64,000 nucleotides of DNA from Halichoerus grypus (GCF_964656455.1 NC_135712.1:67337239-67401238), one strand, 5' to 3'; positions 9,835 to 22,339 are shown, counted from the stretch's first letter. Notes: a model not told the origin generated them from the letters alone. Made by a program: numbers and translations.

Positions 9835-9852
9835 AAAAGAAGTCATTTGAGG

Positions 9853-11079
9853 CAGTGGGGACCAGGAAGGCTTTATGGAGAGGGCTCTGCAGATGGAACT
9901 CACAGTGTGGGCAAGATCCAGGCATCCAGGTGGCAGAAACCACATGAATTAAGGAGTGGAGGGACTTCGAAGGGTGCAAGGCTGCCTGGGGAAACCCAGG
10001 AAGTCAATACTGACTGGAACAGAACAAGCAAAGGGGAACTGGCAAGAGAGGCGGTGGGGTTCACGGCTACATAGCAAAGGATATCCACGTTCGGGTAAGG
10101 AGGTGGCACGTGACCCAGGAAGCCTTAAAACTCTTGGTGGTTGCATTTCCGAAACTAAAAAGTACACTAAATTTTCAATTTCTAATATGTGCATTCATTA
10201 AAGAAAATTTCAATTTACTGCCCAACACAACCAGTGTTAACTGGTTCATTCCTCTTCCTTTTTTAATCTACTCAACAGTTTTTTGTTTTCATGAAGCTGT
10301 GATCTTCCTGTTTATAATTTAGTATCCTGCTTTTTTCACTAACATTATAACATAAGTCTATCCTCCCGTTATTACAACTTCTAATGCTGCAGCCTTTCAG
10401 TAGGAAAATGTGATCAGAGCTGCACTTTGGGAATATTAATTTCATGGCTGGGAAGCAGGCGGCAAAGAGGAAGGTGCTAGAAGTAAAGAGGCCAAACAGA
10501 GAGCTGGGCAAATGGCACAGATGAGAAGGACCAGAGCAGAGCCCGAGGGAGACAAGAGGCCCTTCAAAGGGAAAGGGGAGCAGTGTTCAGGATATCCCAA
10601 GCAAGCGTCTCAGAGGGGTGAATCTCCAGGGGGAAGGGAAGGGGCTTTGGTTCTTAATCCATGCAGGGGAAATCCAGTGAGGGACTGGTTTCAGGGTGGC
10701 CAGAATGAGTAAGACAGTGTCATAAAAGCTAAATGGAAGGGAGAGATTCAAGCAAGAACTGGAGAGCCCACAGTCAGGTGCTGTGGGAGAGGCTGAAGAG
10801 ATAAAGAGGAATCCAAGGTTGTCAGGGGTCCCACAGGTGACCTCTGAGAAAGATCAGGTAGAGGAGGAGTCCAGACCACAAGGGTGTAAGTCATAAGGGG
10901 TGGTGAGGACGACAATAGTGAAGGTGGCTCTTTCTCAGGGTGCTTACGAGAAAGGGTGGGTTACAGCTTGGGTGGATACAGCATGGAGCAGAAGGAGAGG
11001 CAGGAGAACCTGGTTCATCCAAAGGCAGAGGGACAGAGGACTAAAGAGGCAAAGGACAGAACTCCACCGAATAGCAGGG
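9853..11079 (-). mobile_element. L2-like tract, patchy
   Basis: Several stretches read like the reverse complement of the L2 body: 'GACCAGGAAGGCTTTATGG' near 9866, 'GGGACTGGTTTCAGGGTGGC' near 10681, 'GGAGAGGCTGAAGAGATAAA' near 10788. A different AT-rich piece lies at about 10140-10400. The matches are scattered and diverged, so the span is a loose outline. Short frames inside show no domain. Confidence 0.4.
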
Positions 11080-11374
11080 CAGTGCTGTCCACAATGGCAG
11101 CCACCAGCCATGGTGGCCACGAGCGCTTGAAACGTGGCTAGTCTGAATTGAGATGTGCTGTCAGTATAAAACTCACACCAGAGTTTGAAAGAATGTTTTA
11201 TATTAATTACATGTTGGTAGGATATTCTGGATATACTGGGTGAAAAAAAAAGATATTGCTAAAATTAGTTTCATCTGTGTTTTTTGTTGTTTTTCTTTTT
11301 TAATTTTTTGGCTACTGGAAAAATTAAAATTACGTGTGTGGCTCTCATTATACTCCTGTTGAACAGCACGGCTG
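11080..11374. mobile_element. hAT-Charlie-type non-autonomous DNA transposon
   Basis: The ends are inverted: CAGTGCTGTCCACAATGG at the left, and GTTGAACAGCACGGCTG at the right. Inside are 'GAGCGCTTGAAACGTGGCTA' and 'TGAGATGTGCTGTCAGTATA', typical of the MER element that begins 'CTGTCCAATAGAA'. I do not trust my memory of its MER number. An exact 8-bp target duplication is not visible. It encodes no transposase. Confidence 0.65.
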
Positions 11375-13199
11375 GCTGTAGAACAAAGGGGGGCAAATCA
11401 AGAGGGACCTGGAACCCGCCATCATCACGGGCTCATTTGCAAAATATCAAACTGGTGTTTGGGAAAACTGAACAGTCGGTGAATCTACCTAGAGCCCCAC
11501 CTTTGGGCCTCAGACAGACCGGCCTCCCTTCCTGCCCTTTAGGGGGTCATTTTCCCAAGGCTCAGAGTCATTCCTCTGCTGGGCTCAGAACTCACTTTGG
11601 ATGGCACACTGCACAGCATCCACTCCCTCTGGCTTTGGGGAGCATAACATGTAAAGGAGAAAAGGGAAGGGGTGTGTGGGGCCGAGGCTCACCCATAAGA
11701 CCCCAAGGGACAGGAAGGTTTCGGATGTGAGCCCAGGTATAAACTGAAGCAGCAGGACTATCTAGCATGTCAACTTCTCTAGCATGTCATGAAACTTGGG
11801 GGCTTTGGGAGAACAGACAGATCTAAAACCATGGGGAGAAGGGGCAGCCTAGGAGCAATGAGTCAATGTCTGGAGGCAGCACAGTGTAGAGAAGGGACTG
11901 GGGACTTAGGAAGCTAACTTCTCATTCTGGATATACAAAAAAAAAGAAAAAGAAAAAAATTATGTGTGTATATATAAAACCAGAGAGGCAGTGGGTGAAG
12001 GCCAAGGTCTCTGCCACCTGGGACAATCCAGGAGTAGCCACAGCCTGAGTCTCTGGCTGCTCAGGCAGGACCCTTGTCCTGAACATACTACCATGAATGG
12101 AGACGCCATTCACAGGATGTTCTGAGAAATCCCCTATTTCAAATATTCTGTTCCCAGTTCTCCTGAAATACAAGGGAATGCTCAGCAGTGCAGCATATAG
12201 ACAGCTGGTTACAGCTGGAAGTCCTACGAAGGTCTCCCTTCTGACCCATGCAGGATCCGTGGGGAATCCCAGGGGAAGCTGGAGTCCTTCAGAATCCGTC
12301 AGGCAACAGCCTCCCCACCCACCAAGGTGCGGGGATCACATGTATAAAGCGGTGTGGACATGCAGATACATTCCCACCCAAACCAAAGCAAGGACACAAG
12401 TTGGGGTGGAGGGAACAGGGGTGAAAGAGAGGCTGGCCTGGCGGGAGTGCCTCGGAAAGCCTTTCTAGAGAAGCTAGGTGGTGGGTCTGCTCACCCATAA
12501 GCAGCTTCTCATGCAGTTCTCTCATCTCCGGGGTAAGGAAGAGTTTGCTTTGTGGCCTGGCAAGAAGTTCTGTGGGCTAGCAGTTTATTTATAATCCAGT
12601 GCAAGTGAAATTTCTCTCCTCCAAAAATCTCATCTTGGAGAACAATTATCCCACACCCTCCAAGTTCCCCCACCCCTCAACTTCCTCCTCCCCCTTCCAG
12701 GAAAGTCAGACAGGCTTTCATTGTTCCAGGTGAGTGGTGGTGACATAACAGGATGATGCCAGGCTGTGTAGGTGGAGGGAAGGGGCTGACAAAATGCTGG
12801 AATCGGATTCAGGGGGGAGAGAAAAGAGCACCACCAAACAACAGAGTTCTGCTTTCCACCCTGCACAGGTGAGGGGCGGGGTTTCCTCGTGCCTCTCCAC
12901 CCACGAACCTCCTCCCTCCCTCCAGGCCTCACCTCCAGGGCCCATTTTAGGTCTGCTGAATTTGGAAGGAAAACAGGAAAGCTCAAGAGAAAGTGAAACC
13001 GCCATTACCCTGCTTACCTAACCTTGACTCGGTAGCGCAACATGCTCTGGGGCTGTGTTGGTCTGTGTGGAAGGCCCAGGCACCCTGCGCGTGCCCCAGG
13101 GCAGAGAGGTGCCCTGGCGCTGCTCAAGACAGGTGCCCCAGCAGGGATTCAGGGGGCCCCGGAGGCTACCCCACAGACTGCCTGCAGAGAAAGGCAGGG
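11375..13199. other. Unassigned sequence, no gene seen
   Basis: No protein domain is seen in either strand. An A-rich run (11936-11960) lies in the middle. A short MIR-like stretch may exist at about 11876-11930 ('GGCAGCACAGTGTAGAGAAG'). GC content rises after 12600, but there is no CpG-island-like stretch that would mark a promoter. Confidence 0.4.
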
Positions 13200-13545
13200 A
13201 GCAACAATGGGCGGAGCACAGTGCTGGAAGTCGGGGGGCCCGGGGGCTAGCCTTGTGACTTTGGGCAAGTCACAGCACCTACTGGGATCTCAAAGCCCTC
13301 ATCTCTAAAATGGAGTGAAAGTCACTAGCTAATAGACACCGGTGCAAACACGCTCCCCACGTAAAGCCCCGTAGCCGGGCTGGCCATGCTGTGAGTGGCT
13401 TGGCGCCCTGAGAACGGGCTGAAAGCCCCGTGGGGCTGGCCAGGCCTCCTCTGGCTCCGAGGCATGTCCTCCTCCTCCTCCGGGACGGGATGGGGCTGAC
13501 ACACAGCAGGCCCTCATAAATGCTTGCTACATGAATAAATGGATG
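13200..13545 (+). mobile_element. MIR fragment(s)
   Basis: 'TTGTGACTTTGGGCAAGTCA' at 13253 and 'CTCATCTCTAAAATGGAGTG' at 13299 match the MIR core. 'CAGGCCCTCATAAATGCTTG' near 13508 matches the end of MIR or L2. The gap between them makes one or two fragments equally possible. Confidence 0.55.
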
Positions 13546-14599
13546 AAAAGGAAGCTGAGGGCTGCTGGGCTCTCTCAAGGCCTTGAATATTCCAGCTCAC
13601 CTGAGAAGACAGTCCGGGCCCCCAGCAGTCTTTGCTTCAGACACTGAGCACACAGCCCAAGGCAGGAGATGGGGGGGTACAGGACCCCCATCCACAAGGT
13701 TGTCAAGGCCTGAGTCAGAATTAAACAAAACGCAGATGACACAGCAAAAGACGGACAAACATAGCACTGACTGCCGCAGCACCAAAGGCCTAGAGGTGGT
13801 TTCCAGCAGGGAGATGAGCCATGAGGCAAGTCTGTGTGTCCCTGCGAGTGGGGTGCAAGCTCGGTGGGGCTGGGAACTGGATCTGGGTGTAGTGTTGGGG
13901 AGTCCCTTCCTGGCTGGCTGACCATGGCTCTGTCCCTGGGAAATCCCCGGAGGCCGAGCCCGTGAGGGGAGAAATAACGTGGAAATGGCGTTGTGGCGAG
14001 GCTGGGTGAACAGCGAAGGACCTGGATTACGGCAGGCCCAGCCCTTCTCCTCCCTGGCTCGGCTACCTCCACAAGTCCTCTTGGGGCCCAGGAAGTTTCT
14101 TCTTACGTAAAACAGGAGAAGTGACCCCCTGACTCCCAGATGCTTCCCAAGGGCCCTGACTACATGCTACATGAATCCTGGGAGCCCTCTCTGTGGTGTG
14201 ACCCAGCGTATCAGAGAGAAAACCAAGAGTTGGCCCCGGTCCAGTTGCCACTCATTCCCAGCCATCCTGCTAACAAGGGGCAGGAAGGGCGCCTAGGGCT
14301 GGCACTGAGGCCATGAGGTATGAGGAGTTAGAGGTAAGTCTTCCCCAGGGCCAAGGGAAACATATCCTGGGCGCCGAGGGGTGAGCCATTAAACTCAGCC
14401 ATTACCGGTACATGCCTATAAAAAGCACCCCGTAGGATGGGTGTGGCAGACATTCATTTGCAGACTGCCCTCCCCACCCCTACCCTCCAGAAACATAATC
14501 TCAGCTTGAGGTCCACCTGGTGAGCTCTAGATTATCACACTACCACCTCTTACCACATCCCTTTGGAGTAGATCACTGATACTAATTTTTTATTTTAAA
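13546..14599. other. Unassigned sequence, no gene seen
   Basis: Frames up to 165 codons (13575-14072, minus) overlap a 112-codon frame on the other strand. None contains a domain I recognise. GC-rich DNA gives such frames by chance. Confidence 0.4.
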
Positions 14600-14990
14600 A
14601 ATCCATTTTTTTAAAGGCTATAGCAGAGACTGGTTGTGGTCTACCTAAATTCATTCTCCCTTTCTTCCAAAACAACACCCAAGTAGCTGGGCACGCAGCT
14701 GCTCAGATCAAAGGGGTGTGAGTGGAAGCGATGTGTACGACTCTCCGTCATCAGACCTAGACCAGCACATTTTAGCACTTTCTTCCGGACCGGAACATGG
14801 ACAGGCTCCAAACCCAGCTCTGACCAAACAGATGGGGATAATGTCCTTGTAGGTGAGAACAACCCCACGGAACTAGACCAGGTCACTTCGACTCTAATTA
14901 CCTAAGAAAGAAACCCATCTCCTTAAAGCCACTGTATCTTGGCGTCTCTGTGTTATACAGCTTAGCCTTTACCTCAACTAACAGAACAGC
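14600..14990 (+). mobile_element. Possible old LTR fragment
   Basis: The ending 'AAAGCCACTGTATCTTGGCG' followed by 'TGTGTTATACAGCTTAGCC' and 'CTCAACTAACAGAAC' resembles the 3' end of MaLR-type LTRs. The upstream part is not convincing. Confidence 0.25.
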
Positions 14991-15361
14991 AAACAGCAGA
15001 GGTTTCTAGATCTGAGCATCCAACGGCAGCCTGAGCCCATCCTGCCTCCTCCTCTCCTAATACTTGCTCCAGTGCAGAAGGGAGAAGCCACGACACGCAG
15101 AGTGCGTAAGATGAAGGAAGGCAGGATGGGGCTGGAAGTGTGAACACGGGAAGGCCACTTGAGAAACGGTGGACGGTTCCTGAGGTAGTGGTCCTGACAA
15201 GAGCTGGGCCCGAGCCCAGACGCCAGAGCAGAGACAAAGCAGACAGAGTGGCTGGGCTCTCCAGGGCAGAAGGAGGTGCAGTGGCTGCACTCGGCGAGCT
15301 GGGAAACAGAGGCCCAGGGGGACGAAGGAGCAGGCTCTGCGTTATCTCAAGGAGGTGAAGC

Positions 15362-15550
15362 ACAGCATGGGGAAAGTACGTGGGAGCTGGTGTCCGAAGA
15401 CCTGGGTTCAGGTCTCAGCTCAGTTACTTATCAGATGAGTTGTGTTCACGGAGTAACGTCCCCTAGTCAGCCCGAGATTCTTCTACAAAATAAGGATGTA
15501 CTATCTACTTCTCAGGTCCTGTTGATAAACTAAATAGGGCAATAATATAA
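15362..15550 (+). mobile_element. MIR fragment
   Basis: 'GACCTGGGTTCAGGTCTCAG' then 'CTCAGTTACTTATCAGATGA' and the downstream 'CTACAAAATAAGGATGTACT' follow the MIR order (tRNA-related head, core, 'AAAATGGGGATAATA'). Confidence 0.65.
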
Positions 15551-17337
15551 AATGTCCAAAAAGCAGTTATCTTCCACTGCCTAACTGGGTTTGAATACAG
15601 TGAAAGCAAGAAACCGAGAACCCCAACCAATCTATCCCCAGTCCCTGAGGGTAGTAGGGAGGGGAAGGACATCGATTGGTATTTGTCAAGTGTCTTGAAG
15701 CCCCAGGAACGCTGCTGGGTGGCTATTCCCAGAGCATCTCCCAGGGAGGGTGACACATGACCAGACCTGCAGGGGTTCTGAGGCATTGTGCACCTGCCAC
15801 CCAGGCTCAGAGGATGGGCAGGGCTGGGGGCAAAACTGCTGTTCCCACACCTCTTGGGCAGCACCTCAGGGGTTCCACCCATGAGGAGAAGAGGCCTCCA
15901 AAGATAGGGACCGCCCCTGCTGGAGAAGGGGCTCCTCTCCTCCGTCCAGAGGCCTCTTCAGGCTCTTGCCTGGGAACAACAGTCCTTCACTAGAGAGTCC
16001 ACATGTCCTTTTCCTAAAAGCGGGGAGCTGGGAGGCATTTGGAGAGCCTCTAACTCAGGAATGAAAGCAAAGACCCAAGCTTCTCTAGAGGCTCTCAGCG
16101 AGCTGCCAGGACTGGGCCAGCACAGGCTCTTGAACACTTGTGTTCCTGTCTGATGGGCCCTCAGCATTTCCATACAGCGAATGCAGGAAAGCAAAAGTTG
16201 TCTGAGTACCTCACCTCAGGAGCAGCCAGGCCTTGGGCTCCGACTGAACTGGGGGGACAGTGAGGGATTTTGCAGAGGTTGAGGTGGCAAAGTCCCTGAG
16301 GTCTGTGGTGGGACTAGAAGTGCCCACAGTTACCCTCTTGTCCTTCAGGCTGTCTTCCTCTTTCTTTTCTACAACTCAAGTTCCTTTCTTTCTTTCCAAA
16401 ATTATTTGAGTTAGTGGAGGAAAGTGAACAGAAACTCAGCCCTTGCCTGGCCCCGTAGGCTGTCCCTGATAGCCCCAACAGCACCCTCTGATGAGCCCAC
16501 CACACAGACCCTTGGGCTCTCAACCCGTCTGGCCAGTGTGCCTCTGCCGAGGGGCACGTCCAAGATCCTTTGTCTCCTCCTAAAGATGACCTCCTGTGCC
16601 AGCCTAAAGCCCTGTCTCTCCTTAGTTCACCCCCATGTTCCCTGCTACCACACTGACCTCTCTTAGTCCCAGCTGCTTATACCCACCCCAACCCCACTGT
16701 GGCAAGCCCTCCCCTCCTCACCTCTCCCCAAAGACTCAGCACACTCTGCTCTGACCCCCAGAACATGGGCATTTCCCAGGGATGCCGTGGGATCTGGGAA
16801 AACATCATGAAGGCCTGTGGGGCAGAATCTCAAACCCCGAAAGACATCGCCATCCTGAGAGCACCCAGACCAGAGGAGCCCGGAGAGTGCTTTCTTCTCC
16901 CCATCTGGAGGAAACAGAGTCCCTCCCAGGGCTGAGGTGGATGGAAAGAGCCCGAGTCCTCAGCAAGGCAGACTGGAGTGGAACCCAAGCCAGCCATACC
17001 AGATACTCTCGTTCCCGGGCCACGTGCCTGTACCTGGGATGACAGAGCGTGACAACTCGAGAGGAGAGGAATGCAGCAGCCCACACCCAGCCACCAAACC
17101 CTCCCCCCAAAAGCCCTGCCCCCCACCAGCAACAAGGGCAGGAAAGCCCAAGCAGGCTCATGGCTGGCATCAGCCATTCCTGATGGTCTGTTGTGGATCA
17201 GGGTCTGCACCAAGGAAGCCACCATGGGAAGGAAGCCTGGGGTGCAGCTTTGTAGTCAGTCCCCTACCTGAAGCAAATGATCGCTCCCCTCATCAATCAG
17301 CTTTGCAAGTCTGAATGTTTGTCAGCAGGGCTTTCTT
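15551..17337. other. Unassigned sequence, no gene seen
   Basis: Frames up to about 130 codons lie on both strands over the same bases (16805-17314), which argues against coding. No repeat is recognised with confidence; 16430-16690 has a faint L2-like composition. Confidence 0.4.
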
Positions 17338-17536
17338 TTTTTTTTTTTAAAGATTTTATTTATTTATTTGACAGAGAGAGACACAGCAAGAGAGGGAACA
17401 CAAGCAGGGGGAGTGGGAGAGGGAGAAGCAGGCTTCCCATGGAGCAGGGAGCCCGATGCGGGGCTCGATCCCAGGACCCTGGGATCATGACCCGAGCTGA
17501 AGGCAGACGCTTAACGACTGAGCCACCCAGGCGCCC
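17338..17536 (-). mobile_element. CAN-SINE, minus strand
   Basis: Reverse-complement full-length copy with a poly-T tail at the left and the head at the right. The target-site duplication CAGCA(G/A)GGCTTTCTT lies at 17323-17337 and 17537-17551, with one mismatch. It is the only SINEC copy between 9.8 and 22.1 kb. Confidence 0.96.
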
Positions 17537-17739
17537 CAGCAAGGCTTTCTTAAAGAGGGCCACAGCTACAGCAGAAAGCAGAGCCTGGCAAATCCTCCGT
17601 GGCCCCTGGAGCAGCTGAGCCCTGACCAGCGGAGGGGAGGGCGCCGGTGCTCAGAAACGTGGGCACTGCAACACTTGGCCCCGGGTTCTCTCCTGGTCAG
17701 TTAAGGTCTTCACGCTGAGAAGTATCCACAGCAAATTAC

Positions 17740-17865
17740 CATGCTGTCAGCCAGGTAGCGCTCCGGGTGCCAAGACCACATCTCACAGAGCCTCAGAACC
17801 CCACACAGTGCCTGGCACGTGGCAGGCATTTATAAATGTTTGGTGAGGAGGAGAATGGGCAAACA
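17740..17865 (+). mobile_element. MIR or L2 3' end
   Basis: 'CACACAGTGCCTGGCACGTG' followed by 'GCAGGCATTTATAAATGTTT' is the shared 3' end of MIR and L2. Too short to tell which. Confidence 0.55.
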
Positions 17866-18429
17866 GGTCAAGGAATGACTGGCTCATCCTAACCATGGCC
17901 ATTTCTAGGCAGCAGATATGTACATAAGGAATACAGACCGATTTGACCTCAGTATGAGCTCAAAATAATTAAGAGAGGAAGTCTGCTACAAATCATCCAG
18001 TGCATTCCAAACTATCAAATGCATTTAGAAATTCTCTGCTGCTTGGTATTAACCATGCCCATTGACTTCATTGCTTAATGCAGCTAACTGGCCTAACACC
18101 CAGGGGGTGGGGAACTCTCTTGGAGCCTATGAGTCTAAGCTGGGCCACTCCAGGAGCCAGAACAGAACTGGGAAAACGAGGGCTGAGAGAGGACCAGATT
18201 TTCCCCACCCCACCCCAGGTCTCAGAGCAGCAATGCCCCCCTGTCCGGAGGGGCCCTGGGAGCTGGGACAGAGGTCCTTGTGAGTGCCTCAAGTGCTAGC
18301 ACAAGCCACCTAAGCTAAAACAAAGCTGCTGCCTGGCACTTGCAGGGCTGGTCCGGCTTGCATCAGTGACACTCACCAAGCGGTGGAATTTGGCCAGGAG
18401 CCCCCCGGCAGCACAGGATCAGGCCTGAG

Positions 18430-18545
18430 GGAGCACAGGCCCTGGGCTGGAGTCCAATCCCATTTCTACTGCAGTCACTGGGGAATCTTAGGACACATCT
18501 CTTGACCTTTTGGTGCCTATAAAATCAGGATAGGACTTGCCTGTG
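18430..18545 (+). mobile_element. MIR fragment
   Basis: 'TGGGCTGGAGTCCAATCCCA' and 'ACATCTCTTGACCTTTTGGT' then 'TATAAAATCAGGATAGGACT' follow the MIR core order. Confidence 0.6.
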
Positions 18546-19020
18546 TTTTTTGATAGAGACGTTTCTACTGACGGTTACGGTCAACTCCCAACTACCCTAT
18601 TAAAGGAATCAAATCAGTGTGGCTGGCCCCACAAGACATGCTACAGACATTCAAGATGGGGCTCCTGCTCAAGGCACTCTCAGTTAAGGTGGAGAGCACG
18701 GGAGAAACCACACGAATAGACGATGAAGAGCAAGATGGCTGGGTTCAGAATGCAGATGTCTCGCATGGGCCCCAGAGGCCAAGACAGGCTTCATGGAGGC
18801 TTGTGTGTGGAGCTGAATAGAATTTGGATAGAGAGGGGAAATTTTCACATCAAAGTGACAAGCTTGAAAAATCATAGCATGGCCAGTGTGGTGAAGAGGC
18901 CACCCAGCAGGATCAGAAAGTGACAGGAGGGTGCTGCGTATTCGAGTAGCCCAGATGATGAGCCACTGTCTACCCAAATGGGAAGCTTGGTATCACAGCC
19001 AACAGGGAGCCACCGCGGAT

Positions 19021-19042
19021 GGGGGTGGGGGTGGGGGTGGGG
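19021..19042 (+). repeat. G-quadruplex motif (GGGGGT repeat)
   Basis: Four G runs of 5, 5, 5 and 4 are separated by single T bases. This fits the G-quadruplex rule with the shortest possible loops, which usually gives very stable structures. It lies about 20 bp left of an old MIR. Confidence 0.9.
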
Positions 19043-19059
19043 AGGAGGAGTTTCATGAT

Positions 19060-19255
19060 GAGACAATATTTAATAACAACTAGTATCTACCGAGCGCTTA
19101 TAGTATGCAGGTATAACCTCATCTGATCCTCATTATAACCCAATGGGGCGGGTGCAGTTAGAATTCCCATTTTACAGACAAAGAAAAGGAGGCATAGCAA
19201 GGTTAAGCAACTTGCTCCAGGCCACACAGCTAGGAAGTGGCTAGCCATCAGGCAA
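19060..19255 (-). mobile_element. MIR, well preserved
   Basis: Reverse-complement MIR landmarks in order: 'CGAGCGCTTATAGTATGCAG', 'CTCATCTGATCCTCATTATA', 'CCCATTTTACAGACAAAGAA', 'GCAACTTGCTCCAGGCCACA', 'CAGCTAGGAAGTGGCTAGCC'. Confidence 0.88.
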
Positions 19256-19355
19256 CACTGCTCCTCACCACCACCGAGAAGGAGAATCGTCTGTCTCTAG
19301 TTGCAAAGAAAGGTAGGCACAAAGAGGTCTGCAGACTGGGAATACTGCTGCATTA

Positions 19356-19395
19356 GGGGGATGAGGATGAGGATAAGGATGGATTAGGATGGAGA
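19356..19395 (+). repeat. Short GATGAG/GATAAG hexamer repeat
   Basis: GATGAGGATGAGGATAAGG then GATGGATTAGGATGG shows a decayed 6-bp period of about six units. Confidence 0.6.
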
Positions 19396-19399
19396 GATG

Positions 19400-21499
19400 A
19401 ATCCAAGAGATCCCATGAGGGGAGTACTGACAAAAGGACTGACTGACCCCCATCAGGCCCAGGGAGACTTGAATTTCAGGGGACCTGTGACAGAAATGGG
19501 AAAGCTGAAAAGTGCACCAGTTACGGGGCAGATGAGTTGGGACTCAAGAGTGGAGAGTCGCCCAAATGGCAGACGCTGGGGCATCTCTCCTTGTCAGGGA
19601 GTTGTTCTCCCACACGGCCTAGCCCCACCTTCAGCAGGGCTTTTTTAAGTTAGCCCCACCCTCTCTCTGCCCCCTCCCCCAGTGACACCTCCACCCCTAC
19701 CAGAGTCCCTTCTCCAGGGCAGCACATCTGTTCCCAGGGGAAACAGCCCAGATCTGGTTAGTGTCTGTTCACGGCCACGGAGTCCAAAGTGGGAGACTGA
19801 TTATGTCCAAGTCTCTGTGTGTGAAAGCATGCATGTATGTATCAAGATCGTGCAGATATAAACAGCTCTACCTCTGAGAAGGAAGCACACTCTCATTTTT
19901 CCTCAGTGGATGACAAACAGAGATAAACCAGGCACGGAGCTTTCCTAGGTTCTGCGGCCAGTAATCGCAGCCAAGAGGGCTTTCCACAGGGTGTCCTTCC
20001 TGGAAACTCTGGGCCCCCACAGTCAAGTGTCAAGGCGTCACCCCAACATCACCCCAGCCTATCCTGTCTCTGGGCTCAGCCACTCATCTGAGACAGGCCC
20101 CCCTGTTCCCAGTTTTCAGAGCAATCTGGAGAAGGAAGGCTATTTACAACCCAAGGTCAGCAGGTACCATCTTGCTCTTCTGAGAAAAAATGTCTGCAGT
20201 TAAGAGTTTGCCGCAAGAATGCATGAGGGGCCAGAGGGGTGAGAGGCCTCTGGCAGGTGGGCTATTCCAAGGGCTGATTTCATCCTTCAGTGTCGCCTGG
20301 GGCCCCACTGCGTGCTGGGCATCTGGCATCTGGGGATGCTGGACGGGGCACTCACACGACATGTGGCAGGCTAGGAGTGAACACCTTGCTCATCTGTCCA
20401 TGTCAGCGTCTGTTCTGGTGATTCTTAGGCACTTGCCATGAGGAAGTCCAGCAGAGTTCCACGGCCGGGCTCCCTGCAGGCCTTCAGAGTAATAGTGGGA
20501 GTCCTGGTGGCGACAGTGACGTGGGGGTTCTTCACTTAAAGGTTGAATTCTCTCATGGCTGTCTGGGGGTGTGTGTGCAGCAGACTTGGAAGTCCAGGGC
20601 AAGGGGCTGCGGTGGGGTACAGGGGGGACTCAAGGACTGCTTAGAAGTTCTGCCTGTTTTAGCAGGACTATGACTAAGGTGGTCCTCAGTTTGGAGGCCC
20701 ACAGGATCAAAGAACAAGGAAACACCCTGAGTGTAGCCAAGGTGGTTGCAGTTAAGCTAAGCAGGCTCTGGACCCTGGCACTTCTGTAAGAGAAATCAGA
20801 ATTTCTTCTGAGGACTACAAGTTCTCTCTGCCCAAGGCCAGGGTCTCCCAGTCCAGGCCATACGTTTTTGAGAAACGCCTCATTAGTGGGAGGAGACTTT
20901 GGTTTCTAGAGACCTTTTGTCCAATAGAGGCCTCAGGACATGACCTGCTAAGGGGAAATCACAGTCAACGGCCAGCCCGCCTACCATGTGCATGCCCAGT
21001 GGGATCTAAAACACATAACAACAAACCCCTCAACCTTAGCCCCACATGCCCCCAGAGCAAAGGGGGCCAAGTGAGCTAAGAGGATGAAGTGGTCAGGAGA
21101 GCCTGGAGAAGAGAAGTCTGGACAGGCAGGTGGGAGGAACCATCGCCAAGCCCTCAGCAAGAAAAGGACAGGAAGAACATGTTTCACTGAAATATTCCCA
21201 AAGCCTAATTTTAGACAATAGCTCCTTTCTCTATCAGCATTCTTCCCAGAATTAGGATTCGCATCTGGTGAATTCCCGTCATCCCCTGGGGAAGTTTCAT
21301 CCTCTGGTGTTTCAAGCATGGAGTGCTTTTTATCTGTGCTGACGCAGACCAATGGAGAGACATGCCCAGCAAGAAGGGAACCTCAGCCCATGGCCTTTCT
21401 AAAATCGTGCGTGTGTTCACCCACGCAAACACGCACACCTGTCCACCGCCGGCTGACAAGAGCAGAGCAGACGAGAGCTGGAGCTTGACACAGCAGCCA
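19400..21499. other. Unassigned sequence, no gene seen
   Basis: No transposon of recent type and no coding signal. Frames are under 125 codons and overlap one another on both strands. Confidence 0.4.
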
Positions 21500-22130
21500 A
21501 GATGATCCTTTCAAAACACAGATCTGATCATGTAAACTCCACTTCCTCTCCCACTTCAAACTGATAACTTCCACGTCTCTTGGAATAAAATCCAGTCTCC
21601 TTAACTCAACTACATGTGCGCGTGTCCTCTGCCTCCTTCTGCCTCTCCAGCCTCTTCTCACACTACCACTTGCTATCACTACCCTTGAGTTCAATCCCCG
21701 CTCCATCCTGCTACAGGGCTTTTGCATGTGCTAGTCCCTCACCCAAGAAAACCCCACTCCCACCCTCACCCCTCTCTGCATTGTTACCGTCTACTCTTCC
21801 TTTAGATGGCAGCCAAATATTCAATTTCTCTGAAAAGCCTTTTCTGACCTCCCGAAGTGCCTGTGACCTCCCCCTAACAGCCACCACAGGCCCATGTCTC
21901 CCTCCCTTTCGTGCTGAGTACAAGGGAGAGGTTACCATTGCCAGTGTGACTTCTCATCAGAGAACCACTTCCCTACTAGACGGACAGCTCCATAAAGGCA
22001 AAGCCCATCTGCTCACGGTGAAACATCAACGCCTAGCACGGTGCCTGGCACAGAATAAATGCTCAAGAAACACTGAATGAATGAATGAATGAGTGAGTGA
22101 GCGAATGAATGAGTAAGAATAACCAGGTCT
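21500..22130 (+). mobile_element. L2 3' region with TGAA-type tail repeat
   Basis: The L2 3' order is readable: 'TGATCCTTTCAAAACACAGA', 'GAATAAAATCCAGTCTCC', 'CTACAGGGCTTTTGCATGTG', 'GAAAAGCCTTTTCTGACCTC', 'ACGGACAGCTCCATAAAGGC', 'GCACGGTGCCTGGCACAGAA', then TAAATGCTCAAGAAACACTG. The end grades into (TGAA)n/(TGAG)n at about 22073-22114. L2 is an extinct LINE; no open frame remains. Confidence 0.75.
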
Positions 22131-22339
22131 GGGCGCCTGGGTGGCTCAGTTGGTTAAGCGACTGCCTTCGGCTCAGGTCATGATCCTGGAGTCCCGGGAT
22201 CGAGTCCCGCATTGGGCTCCCTGCTCGGCAGGGAGTCTGCTTCTCCCTCTGACCTTCCTCCCTCTCATGCTCTCTGTCTCTCATTCTCTCTCTCTCAAAT
22301 AAATAAATAAAATCTTTAAAAAAAAATAAATAAATAACC
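22131..22339 (+). mobile_element. CAN-SINE next to an L2 tail
   Basis: Full-length copy with head GGGCGCCTGGGTGGCTCAG and a variant middle ('GATCCTGGAGTCCCGGGATC'), which it shares with the copy at 41551-41759 and which suggests a common subfamily. The duplication ACCAGGTCT lies at 22122-22130 and 22340-22348. Confidence 0.95.
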
